Of a stretch of 64,000 nt of DNA, positions 8,806-17,715 are shown one piece after another. The stretch lies in the NCBI GenBank assembly GCA_009777535.1, contig WRLP01000014.1, forward strand, positions 1 to 64,000. Reading direction: 5' to 3'. The notes beneath the pieces were generated by a model, which was not told the DNA's origin, ran no database searches, and saw only the letters and a program-made list of their open reading frames with translations. Position numbers and translations under genes: made by a program. How positions within the stretch are numbered: position 1 is the stretch's first letter; the number at the start of each line of letters is the position of its first letter. Source of the stretch: Treponema sp. Lineage in GTDB: Bacteria > Spirochaetota > Spirochaetia > Treponematales > Breznakiellaceae.

Positions 8806-10152
8806 ATGAATGACGCTTTGTCCCAGGTGGATCTAATCCGCGAAGCCTTCTATTATCAGAGCCGCTTTGCCGGAGCCACCATGGTATTCAAAATTGATTT
8901 TCCCGTAACCGGGGATCCATGTTTTCCGGGGCTTATGAAGGATTTATCGCTTCTGGCTCAGACAGGATTCAAAGTGGTAATTGTCCCCGGAGCTAAAGAA
9001 CGTATAGACGAGGTTCTTAAGCAGCAGGATATTACATCTTCGTTCAGGGATGTGTCAGGTTTTCCTTTGCGTATCACGGGTGCTGGGGCGATTCCTTTTG
9101 TGGAAATGGCTGCCTTTAATGCGGCAACGTACTTTATGACTATTCTTGCCGGCAATAAAGTAACCGCATTAATCGGCAATTTTGTACGGGCAAGGGGCCT
9201 TGGTGTAATAAACGGCGTTGATATGGAGCATACCGGTACAGTTGATAAAATTTATACGGATTCGATCTGCCGCGTATTAAACCTGGGGATGGTGCCGATT
9301 TTACCCTGCATAGGCTGGAGCCCCGCAGGGAAGCCTTACAATGTATCCAGCGACGAGATTGCCCTTGCAGTTTCTGCGGCGCTGGGTGCAAGTAAATTAT
9401 TCATCATTTCTGCCCACGGATCTTTACGCCTGGATTCCATCACTTTGAACGAAAAACCCGGGATCAGGGAGGACGGAAGCATTATCCGGCTTACTCCGCA
9501 GGAAGCGGAAACGATCATCAAAGCCAATGATATTTCAGGCACGGGAAATGACGGCAGTGTGCAGATGCTGCGGGAGTTAAAACTTGCGTTAAAGGCCTGC
9601 CGTTCCGGTGTTGACCGTGTGCATCTTATCGATGGCAGGGAAGAGGGCGTTGTCCTTAAAGAACTGTTCTCCAATCTTGGCGTTGGAACAATGATTTACT
9701 CTGATAAATACGAATCGATCCGTCCCTTTCAGTCCGGCGATTTACCTGATGTCCTCCGTTTGATGGAGCCCTTAATGAAAAACGGATTTCTTGTAAGAAG
9801 AAGCGCCGATCAAATAGAAGAAAATAAAGATGATTATGCGGTTTTTGAAATTGACGGCTCAATTCATGCGTGCGGTGCCCTGCACAATTGGGGCGAGCAT
9901 CAGGGGGAAATTGCGGCTATTGCCACGGATCCTCTGTATAAAGACCTCGGTCTGGGCCGGCGGATTGTGGGCTTCTTTATCGAAAAAGCCCGTAATATGG
10001 GACTGCGCCGGGTCTTTGCACTGACCACCCTCTCTCAGGACTGGTTTGAAGCTCTTGGTTTTACGGAAACACAGGTGGAGAGTTTGCCTGCCCAAAAGCG
10101 GAAGGTTTATGATCAGAGCCGGAAAAGCAAGGTTTTCGCCCTTGACCTGTAA
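8806..10152 (+). CDS. argA: N-acetylglutamate synthase (ArgA type)
   Basis: Catalyses acetyl-CoA plus glutamate to N-acetylglutamate, the first step of arginine synthesis. The 448-residue protein has the classic two-domain ArgA layout: an amino-acid-kinase fold over about residues 20-290 and a C-terminal GNAT acetyltransferase domain with the acetyl-CoA loop LGLGRR at 381-386. The ATG at 8806 is preferred over a TTG eight codons upstream; neither has a strong Shine-Dalgarno. The gene is divergent from flaB and is followed by recO after 9 bp. It is the only arginine-pathway gene in the window. Confidence 0.88.
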   Translation: MNDALSQVDLIREAFYYQSRFAGATMVFKIDFPVTGDPCFPGLMKDLSLLAQTGFKVVIVPGAKERIDEVLKQQDITSSFRDVSGFPLRITGAGAIPFVEMAAFNAATYFMTILAGNKVTALIGNFVRARGLGVINGVDMEHTGTVDKIYTDSICRVLNLGMVPILPCIGWSPAGKPYNVSSDEIALAVSAALGASKLFIISAHGSLRLDSITLNEKPGIREDGSIIRLTPQEAETIIKANDISGTGNDGSVQMLRELKLALKACRSGVDRVHLIDGREEGVVLKELFSNLGVGTMIYSDKYESIRPFQSGDLPDVLRLMEPLMKNGFLVRRSADQIEENKDDYAVFEIDGSIHACGALHNWGEHQGEIAAIATDPLYKDLGLGRRIVGFFIEKARNMGLRRVFALTTLSQDWFEALGFTETQVESLPAQKRKVYDQSRKSKVFALDL

Positions 10153-10161
10153 TAATGTGCT

Positions 10162-10899
10162 ATGCCGCGGACAGTTGTTTATTCGGCGCTTGTTTTAAGA
10201 AGCCGTCACTGCGGCGAAAACCGCGAAGTGTGGCTGCTAACCGCCGAGGCTGGAATTATCAGGGCCACGGTATTTGGCGGGCCGAAGAGCAGGCTTAGGT
10301 CTCATGCCGCTCCCTTTCATTCAGGGCAGGTCTGGGCTTACTGCGATCCGGTAAAGGATACCAGAAAAATCACCGATTTTGACGTACAGTCGTGGCGGCC
10401 CGGAATACGGGAGCTTTATGAGCGGACAATGGCCGGTGACGCCGTTGCGGAAACCATTCTGGCCGCCCACGGCGGCGGCGGTAACTGGGCAGCTTCCCTG
10501 CATCTTGCCGAAGAAGTGCTCGATGTCATTGAAAACTCCAACGAGGAATTATGCAGCCTGGCGCTGGTTTATTTTTTATGGAGCTGGGCCGGCTTGCTGG
10601 GAGTACAGCCCCAACTGGAACGCTGTGCAGCCTGCGGCGGGGAAGCTGCTGCCGGCCTGTTATGGTATTCAACAGGCGAAGGGGGCGCTCTTTGCGGGAA
10701 CTGTGCCGGCGGTGAAAAAGAGGGGCTGCTGCCTCTTAATCCTGGGTGCCGCCGCTGGTTCGAAGCTGTCAGAACGCTTGAACCTTCACAGGTGAGCTCC
10801 TACACGATGGATAAAAAATCATTTAGCGAGGCAAAAGCGCTTACCTGCGCCATTCTCGCGGAAATACTCGGTAAACGCCTTGCAAGCTGGGATTGGTAG
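10162..10899 (+). CDS. recO: DNA repair protein RecO
   Basis: RecO helps load RecA onto SSB-coated single strands in the RecFOR pathway. The 245-residue protein has an N-terminal OB-fold region (VLRSRHCGENREVWLLTAE) and a zinc-binding knuckle with C155, C158, C178 and C181 in two CxxC pairs, as in bacterial RecO. It follows the ArgA-like gene by 9 bp, suggesting a shared transcript, and precedes an outer-membrane protein gene that has its own possible promoter. Confidence 0.9.
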   Translation: MPRTVVYSALVLRSRHCGENREVWLLTAEAGIIRATVFGGPKSRLRSHAAPFHSGQVWAYCDPVKDTRKITDFDVQSWRPGIRELYERTMAGDAVAETILAAHGGGGNWAASLHLAEEVLDVIENSNEELCSLALVYFLWSWAGLLGVQPQLERCAACGGEAAAGLLWYSTGEGGALCGNCAGGEKEGLLPLNPGCRRWFEAVRTLEPSQVSSYTMDKKSFSEAKALTCAILAEILGKRLASWDW

Positions 10900-10911
10900 A
10901 TGCGATTTACC

Positions 10912-10940
10912 TTGAAAAAAGACTGGCAATTTGGTACCTT
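10912..10940 (+). promoter_or_regulatory. Candidate sigma-70 promoter
   Basis: TTGAAA (10912-10917) is 17 bp from TACCTT (10935-10940). A small hairpin, GGTTTTT/AAAAACC, follows just before the Shine-Dalgarno of the next gene. The -10 is weak. Confidence 0.35.
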
Positions 10941-10986
10941 ATTACTTATTAACGGTTTTTATGAAAAACCATAAAGGAGTATGAAG

Positions 10987-11688
10987 ATGAATAAAAAACG
11001 GATAGTTGTATTTTTAATTTTTATTTTGGTATTGATGGCAGCCAATGTCTCCGCCCATGACAAGGGGGACCTGATGCTTCATATAGAGCCGCAAATAGGA
11101 TATACGGTTCCTGATATCAGTATAAAATCCGGCGGCATTGCTTTGGATAAAGACATGAATACCCTGTCGTTTGGTTTCAATTATGCTTTAATGGGAACGG
11201 TACATTATTACTTTGTTAATTTCTTTGGGGTTAATGCGGGAGTTGGTTATTCCGGCTTTGTCAGTTTTTATAATATTTCAGATGATGATATTAATTTTGA
11301 CCAGAGTGTTTTCTTCAGCGCCTCATATTTTACAATTCCGTTTGGGGTCCGGTTCTCTCTAGGGGCGCTTGCTGTCGGCGCCGGACTTACAGGAAATTTT
11401 CCGATGGGTGGCGGCTCCAGTTGGCTGGGAGACACTGATTTTGAAGACAAAAAATTTGAATTAAATTCCTATTTGGGCTGGTATGCTGATATTGGTTTTG
11501 ATATGTCCGGCAGGAAGGGACGCGGAGGCGGTTTTGGTATACTTTTCCGTTTCAGCGGCTCGACAACCGGCCCAATCGCCAGTACCGGCAGATCCGGCAT
11601 TGATTATGATCGTTTCGATATTTTCTCCATGTCTTTGGTATTTTCACCTGCTATCCAGTTAGCCAGCCTTCCCATTGGCGGCAAGTAG
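10987..11688 (+). CDS. Outer-membrane beta-barrel protein
   Basis: A 233-residue exported protein with a clear signal peptide (VVFLIFILVLMAANVSA, cleaved before HDKG). The mature part is rich in Gly, aromatic residues and alternating hydrophobic strands, and ends with strands typical of small porin-like barrels. The second ATG (10987) is chosen because AAGGAG is seven bases before it, while the first ATG (10981) is only one base from that sequence. No specific family is recognised. It is followed closely by recJ (11 bp). Confidence 0.75.
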   Translation: MNKKRIVVFLIFILVLMAANVSAHDKGDLMLHIEPQIGYTVPDISIKSGGIALDKDMNTLSFGFNYALMGTVHYYFVNFFGVNAGVGYSGFVSFYNISDDDINFDQSVFFSASYFTIPFGVRFSLGALAVGAGLTGNFPMGGGSSWLGDTDFEDKKFELNSYLGWYADIGFDMSGRKGRGGGFGILFRFSGSTTGPIASTGRSGIDYDRFDIFSMSLVFSPAIQLASLPIGGK

Positions 11689-11699
11689 CTGCTTAGGCG

Positions 11700-13832
11700 A
11701 TGAAGTGGGAAAAGAAAGAAGTTGCCCCTGAACTGGTAAAGGACATAGCCGCCAGGTATAACTGCGATTTACTTACAGCCTCAATTTTTGCCCGCCGTGG
11801 AATTTGCGGCGGAGAATCAATTCGCTACTTTCTGGAAAACGATCTGCTTCATTTGCGCAATCCTTTTGCCATGCCCGGAATGGAAGAAGCCGTAGAGCGT
11901 ATTCTTGCCGCGAAGGATGAAGGTGAAAAGGTTTTGGTTTTCGGCGACAGGGATGTCGACGGCATTACCGGAACGGCTCTGCTGACCGGATGCCTTGAAA
12001 GTCTTGGTATCGAAGTAAGCTGGCGCATTCCTGCCGAAGACGAGCCTTACGGCCTTTCTTTCAAGGCGGTGGAAGAATTTTCCGCTGCCGACGGAACATT
12101 GATCATTACCGTGGATTGTGGAATTTCGCAGCTTGCTGAAATAAAAAGCGCAGGCGAAAAATATGTTGATGTTATCGTAACCGATCATCATGAACCGCAG
12201 GAGGAACTGCCAGAGGCCATGGTAATTCTGAATCCGAAATTAAAGGATTCTGCCTATCCGTTCAGGGATTTATCCGGATGCGGCGTTGTCTTCAAACTGG
12301 TAAGCGCCCTTCGTTTCGCGAATAAAAGCGAACTCTACGGACAGCCGGTCTCTCTCCTGAACACAAGGCCTGTTAATGATGCGTGGATTGTTGAGATTGC
12401 CAAAATGCGCAACCTGCTTGTTGTCGACACTCTTGTTGAAACCATTGTGCCGGGGATGGTTTCCATAAGTGATACACGGATTCCCTCTTTTCTTGAAGGG
12501 CAGCAGATTCTTGTATGGGATGCCCAGCTTGTAACACGTACTTTTACAAAACTTTTCGGTCAGGGTGTATCTGTGGGAATGCTGGATATTGCTCCCCAGG
12601 TGGGCAGGGAAATTCCTCAGGTTTCCGGTCAGAGTCTGCTTCGTATAAAAGAACTTTCAAAAATAGCCAGATATTCGGAAAAGGAATTAACCGAGCTAGA
12701 TGTATTGATAAATCTGTTTACGTCTTATGTGCGAAGCCGGGAAAAAAATAAAGAAGATTCCGCGCGTGAAAAAGAAAATTTACAGCTTGCAGCTATTGGT
12801 ACCATCGGCGATGTAATGCCCCTGATAGACGAAAACCGGATACTGGTGCGCAAGGGTCTTGAAGCGCTGGCGATAAAACCAATTCCGGGTATTTCGGAAC
12901 TGCTGTATAAGCTGGAAATGGCAGGCCGCCCCTTTGATGCAAAGGACATTTCCTGGAAACTCTCTCCCGTCATTAACGCAGCCCGCCGAATGGGAATGCC
13001 GGAAGTTGCGGCGGCCCTGTTTTTTGAAAAGGATCCCAAAAAGCGGAACAGCCTTGCTTCTGAATTAGTCAAACTTAATGATAAACGCCGGCTGCTGGAG
13101 GAAGAAAACTGGTGTATTTCCGAGCCAATGGCATATAAAAGTTTTTCTGATTACGGTGAAAAACTGGCTGTAGTCCATGGCGAGGAAATAAATAAGGGCG
13201 TTGCCGGCCTTATGGCCCAGCGCATGGCCCGCCGTTTTAACGTACCGGCAATTGCTGTTTCCTTTAACGGCGATACCTGTACCGGCTCCATTCGTTCCGC
13301 AAGGGGCTTTAATGCCTGCGCACTGCTGGAACAGTGCGGCGATCTTTTTTTGGATTGCGGCGGGCATCAGGCGGCGGCAGGTTTCACCATGGAAAGGAAA
13401 AACTGGGATTCCCTTTTGGAACGGCTGAAAACAGCAGCCCAATCAATTGAATTCGCCGAAGGTGATGGTGAACAAACAATTCAGATTGATGCAGAGCTCC
13501 CGCCGGAATATCTTTCGCTGGATATATTCAGGCTGGTGGATCGTTTTGAACCATACGGCAAAAATAATGATCCGCTGAATTTTCTGGCAAGGAACATGTC
13601 GATAAGGGAAATTAATTTTATCGGCAAACCGGATTCAAAACACCTTAAAATGACTCTGGAAGCGGGAAAACATAAATGGCCGGCCCTCTACTGGCAGGCC
13701 GCCGATAAGGTTTTGAACAAGGAGTTCGGCCCGGGCGACAAGGTTGATGCTGTTTTTAATTTTTCCCGCGATTATTACAAGGGAAACGAGACACCCCAAA
13801 TGCTGATCATAGATTTAAGAAAGAGCGGGTAG
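11700..13832 (+). CDS. recJ: Single-strand DNA exonuclease RecJ
   Basis: A 5'-3' single-strand exonuclease of recombination and mismatch repair. The 710-residue protein has the DHH phosphoesterase motifs: GDRDVDG at 82-88, D139 in VDCG, and DHH at 162-164. The C-terminal DHHA1 signature GGHQAAAGF follows, then an OB-like tail. The GDRDVDG motif has Arg where many RecJ proteins have Tyr or His. A long insert between the DHH region and the DHHA1 part makes it larger than E. coli RecJ (577 residues). Confidence 0.92.
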   Translation: MKWEKKEVAPELVKDIAARYNCDLLTASIFARRGICGGESIRYFLENDLLHLRNPFAMPGMEEAVERILAAKDEGEKVLVFGDRDVDGITGTALLTGCLESLGIEVSWRIPAEDEPYGLSFKAVEEFSAADGTLIITVDCGISQLAEIKSAGEKYVDVIVTDHHEPQEELPEAMVILNPKLKDSAYPFRDLSGCGVVFKLVSALRFANKSELYGQPVSLLNTRPVNDAWIVEIAKMRNLLVVDTLVETIVPGMVSISDTRIPSFLEGQQILVWDAQLVTRTFTKLFGQGVSVGMLDIAPQVGREIPQVSGQSLLRIKELSKIARYSEKELTELDVLINLFTSYVRSREKNKEDSAREKENLQLAAIGTIGDVMPLIDENRILVRKGLEALAIKPIPGISELLYKLEMAGRPFDAKDISWKLSPVINAARRMGMPEVAAALFFEKDPKKRNSLASELVKLNDKRRLLEEENWCISEPMAYKSFSDYGEKLAVVHGEEINKGVAGLMAQRMARRFNVPAIAVSFNGDTCTGSIRSARGFNACALLEQCGDLFLDCGGHQAAAGFTMERKNWDSLLERLKTAAQSIEFAEGDGEQTIQIDAELPPEYLSLDIFRLVDRFEPYGKNNDPLNFLARNMSIREINFIGKPDSKHLKMTLEAGKHKWPALYWQAADKVLNKEFGPGDKVDAVFNFSRDYYKGNETPQMLIIDLRKSG

Positions 13833-13845
13833 GGGCGGGGTGTAT

Positions 13846-14529
13846 ATGAATAAAATTATGGGAATGGCCCGCATATTGCTTAGAAAAATGTATGTGGCGT
13901 TTGGGATAACAGCAATGCCGTATTTGGTTTATGCTGCGTATGGAATGCGTGAACCGGATCCCGGCAGCTACACGGTTCCGGTTCAGGGGAGAGTTATCTC
14001 TGAAGAAACGGGCGAGTTTATTACAGGAATTCATGTTATATATGACAGATTCATTTCTGTTGATACTGATAGTGAGGGACGTTTTTTCTTCTATTTACCC
14101 GAAGAAGAATTATATCATATCAATTTCATTGATACAGACGGTTTTGAAAATGGCGGATTTTTTTTGCAAAAACAAATTAATATTTCGCGGGATGAAGCAG
14201 GGGATTTATTAAAAATTAGTCTACGTATGGAAAGCAAGATTACGGTTGTCCGCGGGATTACACTCTCTAAAGAAACCGGTGGGCCGGTTTCGGGAATTAA
14301 AGTTTCAGTTTTCTCCGGAGGCAATGACTCTACTGCCGGATTTAACGATTCTGGTTTTACAGTTTTCTCGGACAGTGATGGACGATTTAGTATTCAGGTT
14401 CCTGAACGAGATTCTTATTATATCAGATTTTCTGATGTCAGCAGTATGTATCAATGGAAACAAATGGAAGTTAGTTCCGGCGATATTAAAAATCCGTTGA
14501 GGGTTGATTTAGAGTACTTGAACCGATGA
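13846..14529 (+). CDS. Exported partner protein of the radical SAM enzyme
   Basis: A 227-residue protein with an N-terminal hydrophobic export segment and two repeats of a carboxypeptidase-regulatory or CnaB-like beta-sandwich. Each repeat has GR or RG, SxETGxxxxGI, then a DSxGRF turn. The start YGMREPDPGSYTV and the adjacent radical SAM gene match what I recall of the lipoprotein partner in the radical SAM/lipoprotein pairs of Bacteroidetes and treponemes (NCBI families TIGR04133/TIGR04134). Oddly, no cysteine is present at the expected lipobox, so it may be secreted or anchored rather than lipidated. The ATG at 13846 follows a GGGGCGGGG stretch. Confidence 0.65.
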   Translation: MNKIMGMARILLRKMYVAFGITAMPYLVYAAYGMREPDPGSYTVPVQGRVISEETGEFITGIHVIYDRFISVDTDSEGRFFFYLPEEELYHINFIDTDGFENGGFFLQKQINISRDEAGDLLKISLRMESKITVVRGITLSKETGGPVSGIKVSVFSGGNDSTAGFNDSGFTVFSDSDGRFSIQVPERDSYYIRFSDVSSMYQWKQMEVSSGDIKNPLRVDLEYLNR

Positions 14530-14550
14530 ATAAGAAAGGTTGCGGTTAGA

Positions 14551-15618
14551 TTGTCACATTTCCTTTTTAATCAATTCAGAAAAAATGAGATCCGTATTCA
14601 TCAACTTACATATCTTTTTTGGGAATGTACACAACGGTGTAATTTAAAATGTCTTCATTGCGGTTCTGACTGTTCTGCTGATAATAGAATAAAAGATATG
14701 CCATTTGATGATTTTTTGACTGCTATTTTGCCTTTAAGGGAAGTGTACAAGCCTGACAGTATAACTGTTGCAATAACCGGAGGTGAACCTCTTATGCGGG
14801 AGGATTTGCCGGAGTGCGGAAGAAAACTGAGGGAACATGGGTTTCTCTGGGGAATAGTTACCAATGGCTATGACTACACCCCTCATGTACATGGCAGGCT
14901 GCTTGCGGCTGGTATGGGGTCAATTACCTTAAGCCTTGATGGATTGGAGCCTGCCCATAACTGGCTCAGGGGAAATGATCAAGTTTTTAAAAGGGCAGTC
15001 AAAGCCTTAACTTATATTACTTCTTCCAAACACCTTACATATGATGTTGTAACCTGTGTTAATAAAAAAAATATTTACGGGCTGGAAGAATTTATGCGTT
15101 TTTTAATTGCAAATAATGTTAAAGCCTGGAGGCTTTTTACTATTTGGCCAATTGGGAGGGCGGCGTATAATGAAGATTTGTTTTTAAGCAGCGTACAATT
15201 AAAATATCTTATGGATTTTATTGCCAGTTCCCGGTTTAACAACAGTATCAGTGTTACGTTTAGCTGTGAAGCCTATACAGGAAAATATGAAAAAAAAATC
15301 CGGGATACATACTTTTTTTGCCATGCCGGAATAAATATTGCTTCAGTTTTGATTGATGGTTCCATTTCGGCATGCCCCAATATAAACAGAAATTTTGTTC
15401 AGGGAAACATATACCGCGATTCCTTATTGGATGTTTGGAATAACAGATATAAAATCATGCGGGATCGCAAATGGGCAAAAACAGGGATATGCAAAAACTG
15501 TAAAGAATACCGTAACTGTTCGGGTGGAGCCATGCATTTATGGGATGAGAAGAAAGATGGCATTTTAACCTGTGTCTATAACCGGCTGCAATCCCTCCAC
15601 ACCCTTACGGGTGCGTGA
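14551..15618 (+). CDS. Radical SAM/SPASM domain enzyme
   Basis: A 355-residue radical SAM protein. The 4Fe-4S motif is C30-xxx-C34-xx-C37, in QRCNLKCLHCG. The C-terminal SPASM region has clustered cysteines, including CKNCKEYRNCSGGAMH, for auxiliary clusters. SPASM enzymes modify peptides or proteins or mature enzyme partners; the natural partner here is probably the exported protein encoded just upstream. The start is a TTG, since no in-frame ATG or GTG precedes the CxxxCxxC motif after the upstream stop; a weak AAAGG lies about 11 bases before it. The 3' end reads into GGGTGC-rich repeats near tRNA element A. Confidence 0.85.
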   Translation: MSHFLFNQFRKNEIRIHQLTYLFWECTQRCNLKCLHCGSDCSADNRIKDMPFDDFLTAILPLREVYKPDSITVAITGGEPLMREDLPECGRKLREHGFLWGIVTNGYDYTPHVHGRLLAAGMGSITLSLDGLEPAHNWLRGNDQVFKRAVKALTYITSSKHLTYDVVTCVNKKNIYGLEEFMRFLIANNVKAWRLFTIWPIGRAAYNEDLFLSSVQLKYLMDFIASSRFNNSISVTFSCEAYTGKYEKKIRDTYFFCHAGINIASVLIDGSISACPNINRNFVQGNIYRDSLLDVWNNRYKIMRDRKWAKTGICKNCKEYRNCSGGAMHLWDEKKDGILTCVYNRLQSLHTLTGA

Positions 15619-15659
15619 GGGTGCGTTCATGTGCACTTGCGGGTGCTAGTGTTTGTTGT

Positions 15660-15802
15660 GCCCAGAAGAAGACTCGAACCCTACACCCCTCAACATCCTG
15701 TTTCGGGGTTCCGGGTCCGCCTTCGGGCGCTGGCGGCGCACATCCTGTGCGCCTTCCCTCCCTACCGGTCGGCGCGCCCTCGGAAGTTCGAGTCTTCTTC
15801 TG
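15660..15802 (-). mobile_element. tRNA-linked structured element A (tRNA-Leu)
   Basis: Reading the minus strand after tRNA-Leu, an inverted 17-bp copy of the tRNA 3' part (CAGAAGAAGACTCGAAC, 15802-15786) is followed by 106 bp of hairpin-rich DNA and a direct 20-bp copy (15679-15660, ending CTTCTTCTGGGC). The two arms pair perfectly. The interior holds hairpins GGCGCAC/GTGCGCC (15753-15735) and ACCCC/GGGGT (15709-15685). The first has the loop AGGAT and the second a longer loop containing it. Sequence blocks are shared with the elements at 27010-27212 and 59683-59951. No coding capacity is evident. The terminator at 15811-15845 lies between the tRNA and this element. Confidence 0.65.
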
Positions 15803-15810
15803 TTCTAATA

Positions 15811-15845
15811 CAAAAAAATAACCGCCCGTGAAACGGACGGTTATT
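15811..15845 (-). terminator. Intrinsic terminator after tRNA-Leu
   Basis: AATAACCGTCCG pairs with CGGGCGGTTATT (one mismatch) around a 5-nt loop and is followed on the minus strand by seven T residues. It would end transcription from deoD and tRNA-Leu before element A. Confidence 0.75.
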
Positions 15846-15959
15846 GCGCACTGACGGATGCCTAAAGGCACCCTTACTTTTGTTCATCTTGTTTACGTTT
15901 TATGGTGCTACAACGTTTAGCATTTAATCATCCGCACCCTTGCGGGTGCTATTGCTTGT

Positions 15960-16043
15960 TGCCCAGAAGAAGACTCGAACTTCCATACCACTGAAGGCAC
16001 TAGTACCTGAAACTAGCGTGTCTACCAATTCCACCATCTGGGC
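15960..16043 (-). tRNA. tRNA-Leu (anticodon CAG)
   Basis: An 84-nt class II tRNA. The acceptor GCCCAGA pairs with TCTGGGC, the D-arm contains GAATTGGTAGAC, the anticodon loop TTCAGGT has CAG at positions 34-36, and the variable arm is long (GTGCCTTCAGTGGTAT). The T-loop is TTCGAGT. CCA is not encoded. It lies downstream of deoD on the same strand. Its 3' 20 nt are duplicated at 15660-15679. Confidence 0.95.
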
Positions 16044-16087
16044 CTGTAGAAACAGATTAGCCGTATTTCAGACAATGGTCAATGGCT

Positions 16088-16792
16088 TTAGCTTACAGCC
16101 GCTTCCAGGGCTATTTCCATCATTTGTGTGAAAGTAACCTGCCGCTCTTCGGAAGTGGTAGTTTCACCGGTAACAAGACTGTCGGAAATTGTCAGTATGC
16201 TTAGGGCTTCACGGCCGTATTTGGCAGCCAGGGTATAAAGCTCGGAGGTTTCCATTTCAACGGCAAGGCAGCCGAATTTTGCCCAAAGTTTCCATTCTTC
16301 CGGGTCTTCGGTGTAAAACATATCTGTTGAGATAACGGTTCCAACCCTGAGCTGCCAGCCTTTTGCTTCAGCGGCATCCCAGGCCTTTTTTAACAGAGAA
16401 AAAGACGCCGTGGGGGCAAAATCCCTTCCCCCGAAACGGATTTTGTTGGAGGCGGAGTCTGTGCAGGCCGACATCGCAATAACCATGTCCCGAATTTTTA
16501 CATCCGCCTGGAGGGAACCGGCAGTCCCGATGCGGATCGCCCTCTTAACTCCGTATTCCCGAAATAACTCATTCACATAAATCGAGATCGACGGGATTCC
16601 CATTCCGGTTCCCTGAACAGATACTTTTTTTCCGTTATATGTGCCGGTATAACCCAGAATGTTACGGACTCCCGTGTACTGTACAGAATCTTTCAGAAAA
16701 TTTTCTGCAATAAATTTTGCCCGCAGGGGATCCCCCGGAAGCAGAATCGCCTCGGCAATTTCACCGTTTTTCGCCGCAATGTGTATCGACAT
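16088..16792 (-). CDS. deoD: Purine nucleoside phosphorylase, DeoD type
   Basis: Cleaves purine (deoxy)ribonucleosides with phosphate to base and pentose-1-phosphate; a cytoplasmic salvage enzyme of the hexameric PNP family. The 234 residues match DeoD in length and motifs: [20 protein letters not shown] at the N-terminus, [20 protein letters not shown], the GTAGSL phosphate-binding region, [10 protein letters not shown] and the late [13 protein letters not shown] is just upstream of the ATG. A related uridine phosphorylase gene lies at 56751-57500. Confidence 0.94.
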   Translation of the reverse strand: MSIHIAAKNGEIAEAILLPGDPLRAKFIAENFLKDSVQYTGVRNILGYTGTYNGKKVSVQGTGMGIPSISIYVNELFREYGVKRAIRIGTAGSLQADVKIRDMVIAMSACTDSASNKIRFGGRDFAPTASFSLLKKAWDAAEAKGWQLRVGTVISTDMFYTEDPEEWKLWAKFGCLAVEMETSELYTLAAKYGREALSILTISDSLVTGETTTSEERQVTFTQMMEIALEAAVS

Positions 16793-16832
16793 AAGTTCTC
16801 CTTTGTAGTTTGGTTTCTTGGGTTTTATACCG

Positions 16833-17066
16833 CTACTGCCGCTCCCGGCTTTCCCTTATAGCGGCAAGAATATCATTCATTGAAATATTAGTTTTTATCC
16901 CTTTTATGTGTTCCAGCGGAGACTCTTCCTTTTTTTTGCCTTCATTTATCGAGGTTAATTTAAATTTGTTTCCATCTTTCCTTGTAATTACAACTTCTTC
17001 TTTTAATGCAGTATTTAGCACTGTCGAAAAATTTTGCCTTGCTTCTGAGTAATTAAATATTTTCAT
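16833..17066 (-). CDS. Phd/YefM-like antitoxin
   Basis: A 77-residue protein starting [20 protein letters not shown], the helix and strand signature of Phd/YefM antitoxins that bind DNA at the N-terminus and the toxin with the C-terminal tail (here charged, RESRERQ). It overlaps the 3' end of the PIN-domain toxin gene by 14 bp and follows it, the reverse of the commonest order. It should neutralise the toxin and repress the shared promoter. Confidence 0.8.
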   Translation of the reverse strand: MKIFNYSEARQNFSTVLNTALKEEVVITRKDGNKFKLTSINEGKKKEESPLEHIKGIKTNISMNDILAAIRESRERQ

Positions 17067-17472
17067 CCTGTTCCTCCCCTGGTCTATTCAAAACATCTAT
17101 CTTGAGATCTATTGCCACTCTTTTCATTGCTTCATCAAAAGTTATCAGCGGTATTTTTAATCTGCAAGCTGTCTCTAAATAATATGCGTCATACGCACAC
17201 ATTTTATATTTACAGGCAATTTTTAATGCCTTTTCAATATCTACTTTAATTATTCTGACAGGCAGTGTAACGTATTTTCTGTATCCCAATAATAGTTTTT
17301 CTTCTGTGATCTTCTTCCTTTTGAACAAATTTATCAAGGCATTTCCTATCTCAAAAGAAATTACTTCCGGAGTCAGAAGCGATGCGCTTTTGGTTAATTT
17401 AATAACTTTATTTCTATTTGGCTCATCAAGAATTACGGCCATTATCGCACTTGCATCCAGTAGAACACTCAT
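17053..17472 (-). CDS. PIN-domain (VapC-like) toxin
   Basis: A 139-residue PIN-domain ribonuclease. The acidic metal-binding residues are D6 (LLDASA), E41 (SFEIGNAL), D95 (AYDAYYLE) and D113 (TFDEAM). VapC toxins cleave tRNA or rRNA; the target here is unknown. The ATG at 17472 is preferred over an upstream TTG. The gene and its antitoxin are AT-rich relative to deoD, consistent with transfer. A strong promoter ends about seven bases before the ATG, so the toxin message may be leaderless. Confidence 0.85.
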   Translation of the reverse strand: MSVLLDASAIMAVILDEPNRNKVIKLTKSASLLTPEVISFEIGNALINLFKRKKITEEKLLLGYRKYVTLPVRIIKVDIEKALKIACKYKMCAYDAYYLETACRLKIPLITFDEAMKRVAIDLKIDVLNRPGEEQDENI

Positions 17473-17479
17473 ATTGTAC

Positions 17480-17508
17480 AATGTACTTCATGTGATATTA
17501 TTTGTCAA
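17480..17508 (-). promoter_or_regulatory. Sigma-70 promoter of the toxin-antitoxin pair
   Basis: On the minus strand TTGACA (17503-17508) is 17 bp from TACATT (17480-17485). The overlapping palindrome TTGTACAA (17474-17481) between the -10 and the ATG is a good candidate operator for the antitoxin complex. Confidence 0.7.
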
Positions 17509-17640
17509 GCGGCTGGCTTTCAGGTTAAAAGATTGCAACTATGGAAGCGAGCAGTATAATATACTTGACGTATTTTATCATATTGTTGTATTATGTATTT
17601 AATGAGTCGAAAAACTGCCTATTATAGACAGAATCCCCCC

Positions 17641-17715
<75 letters not shown>

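Noticed and set aside
15660-15802. Integron attC-type site
   Set aside because: Hairpin with AAC/GTT near the loop was tempting, but the outer RYYYAAC and GTTRRRY boxes are missing and no integron integrase is present in the window.
15605-15871. Short open frames across element A and tRNA-Leu
   Set aside because: They read through tRNA-derived and hairpin DNA in several frames; no credible protein.
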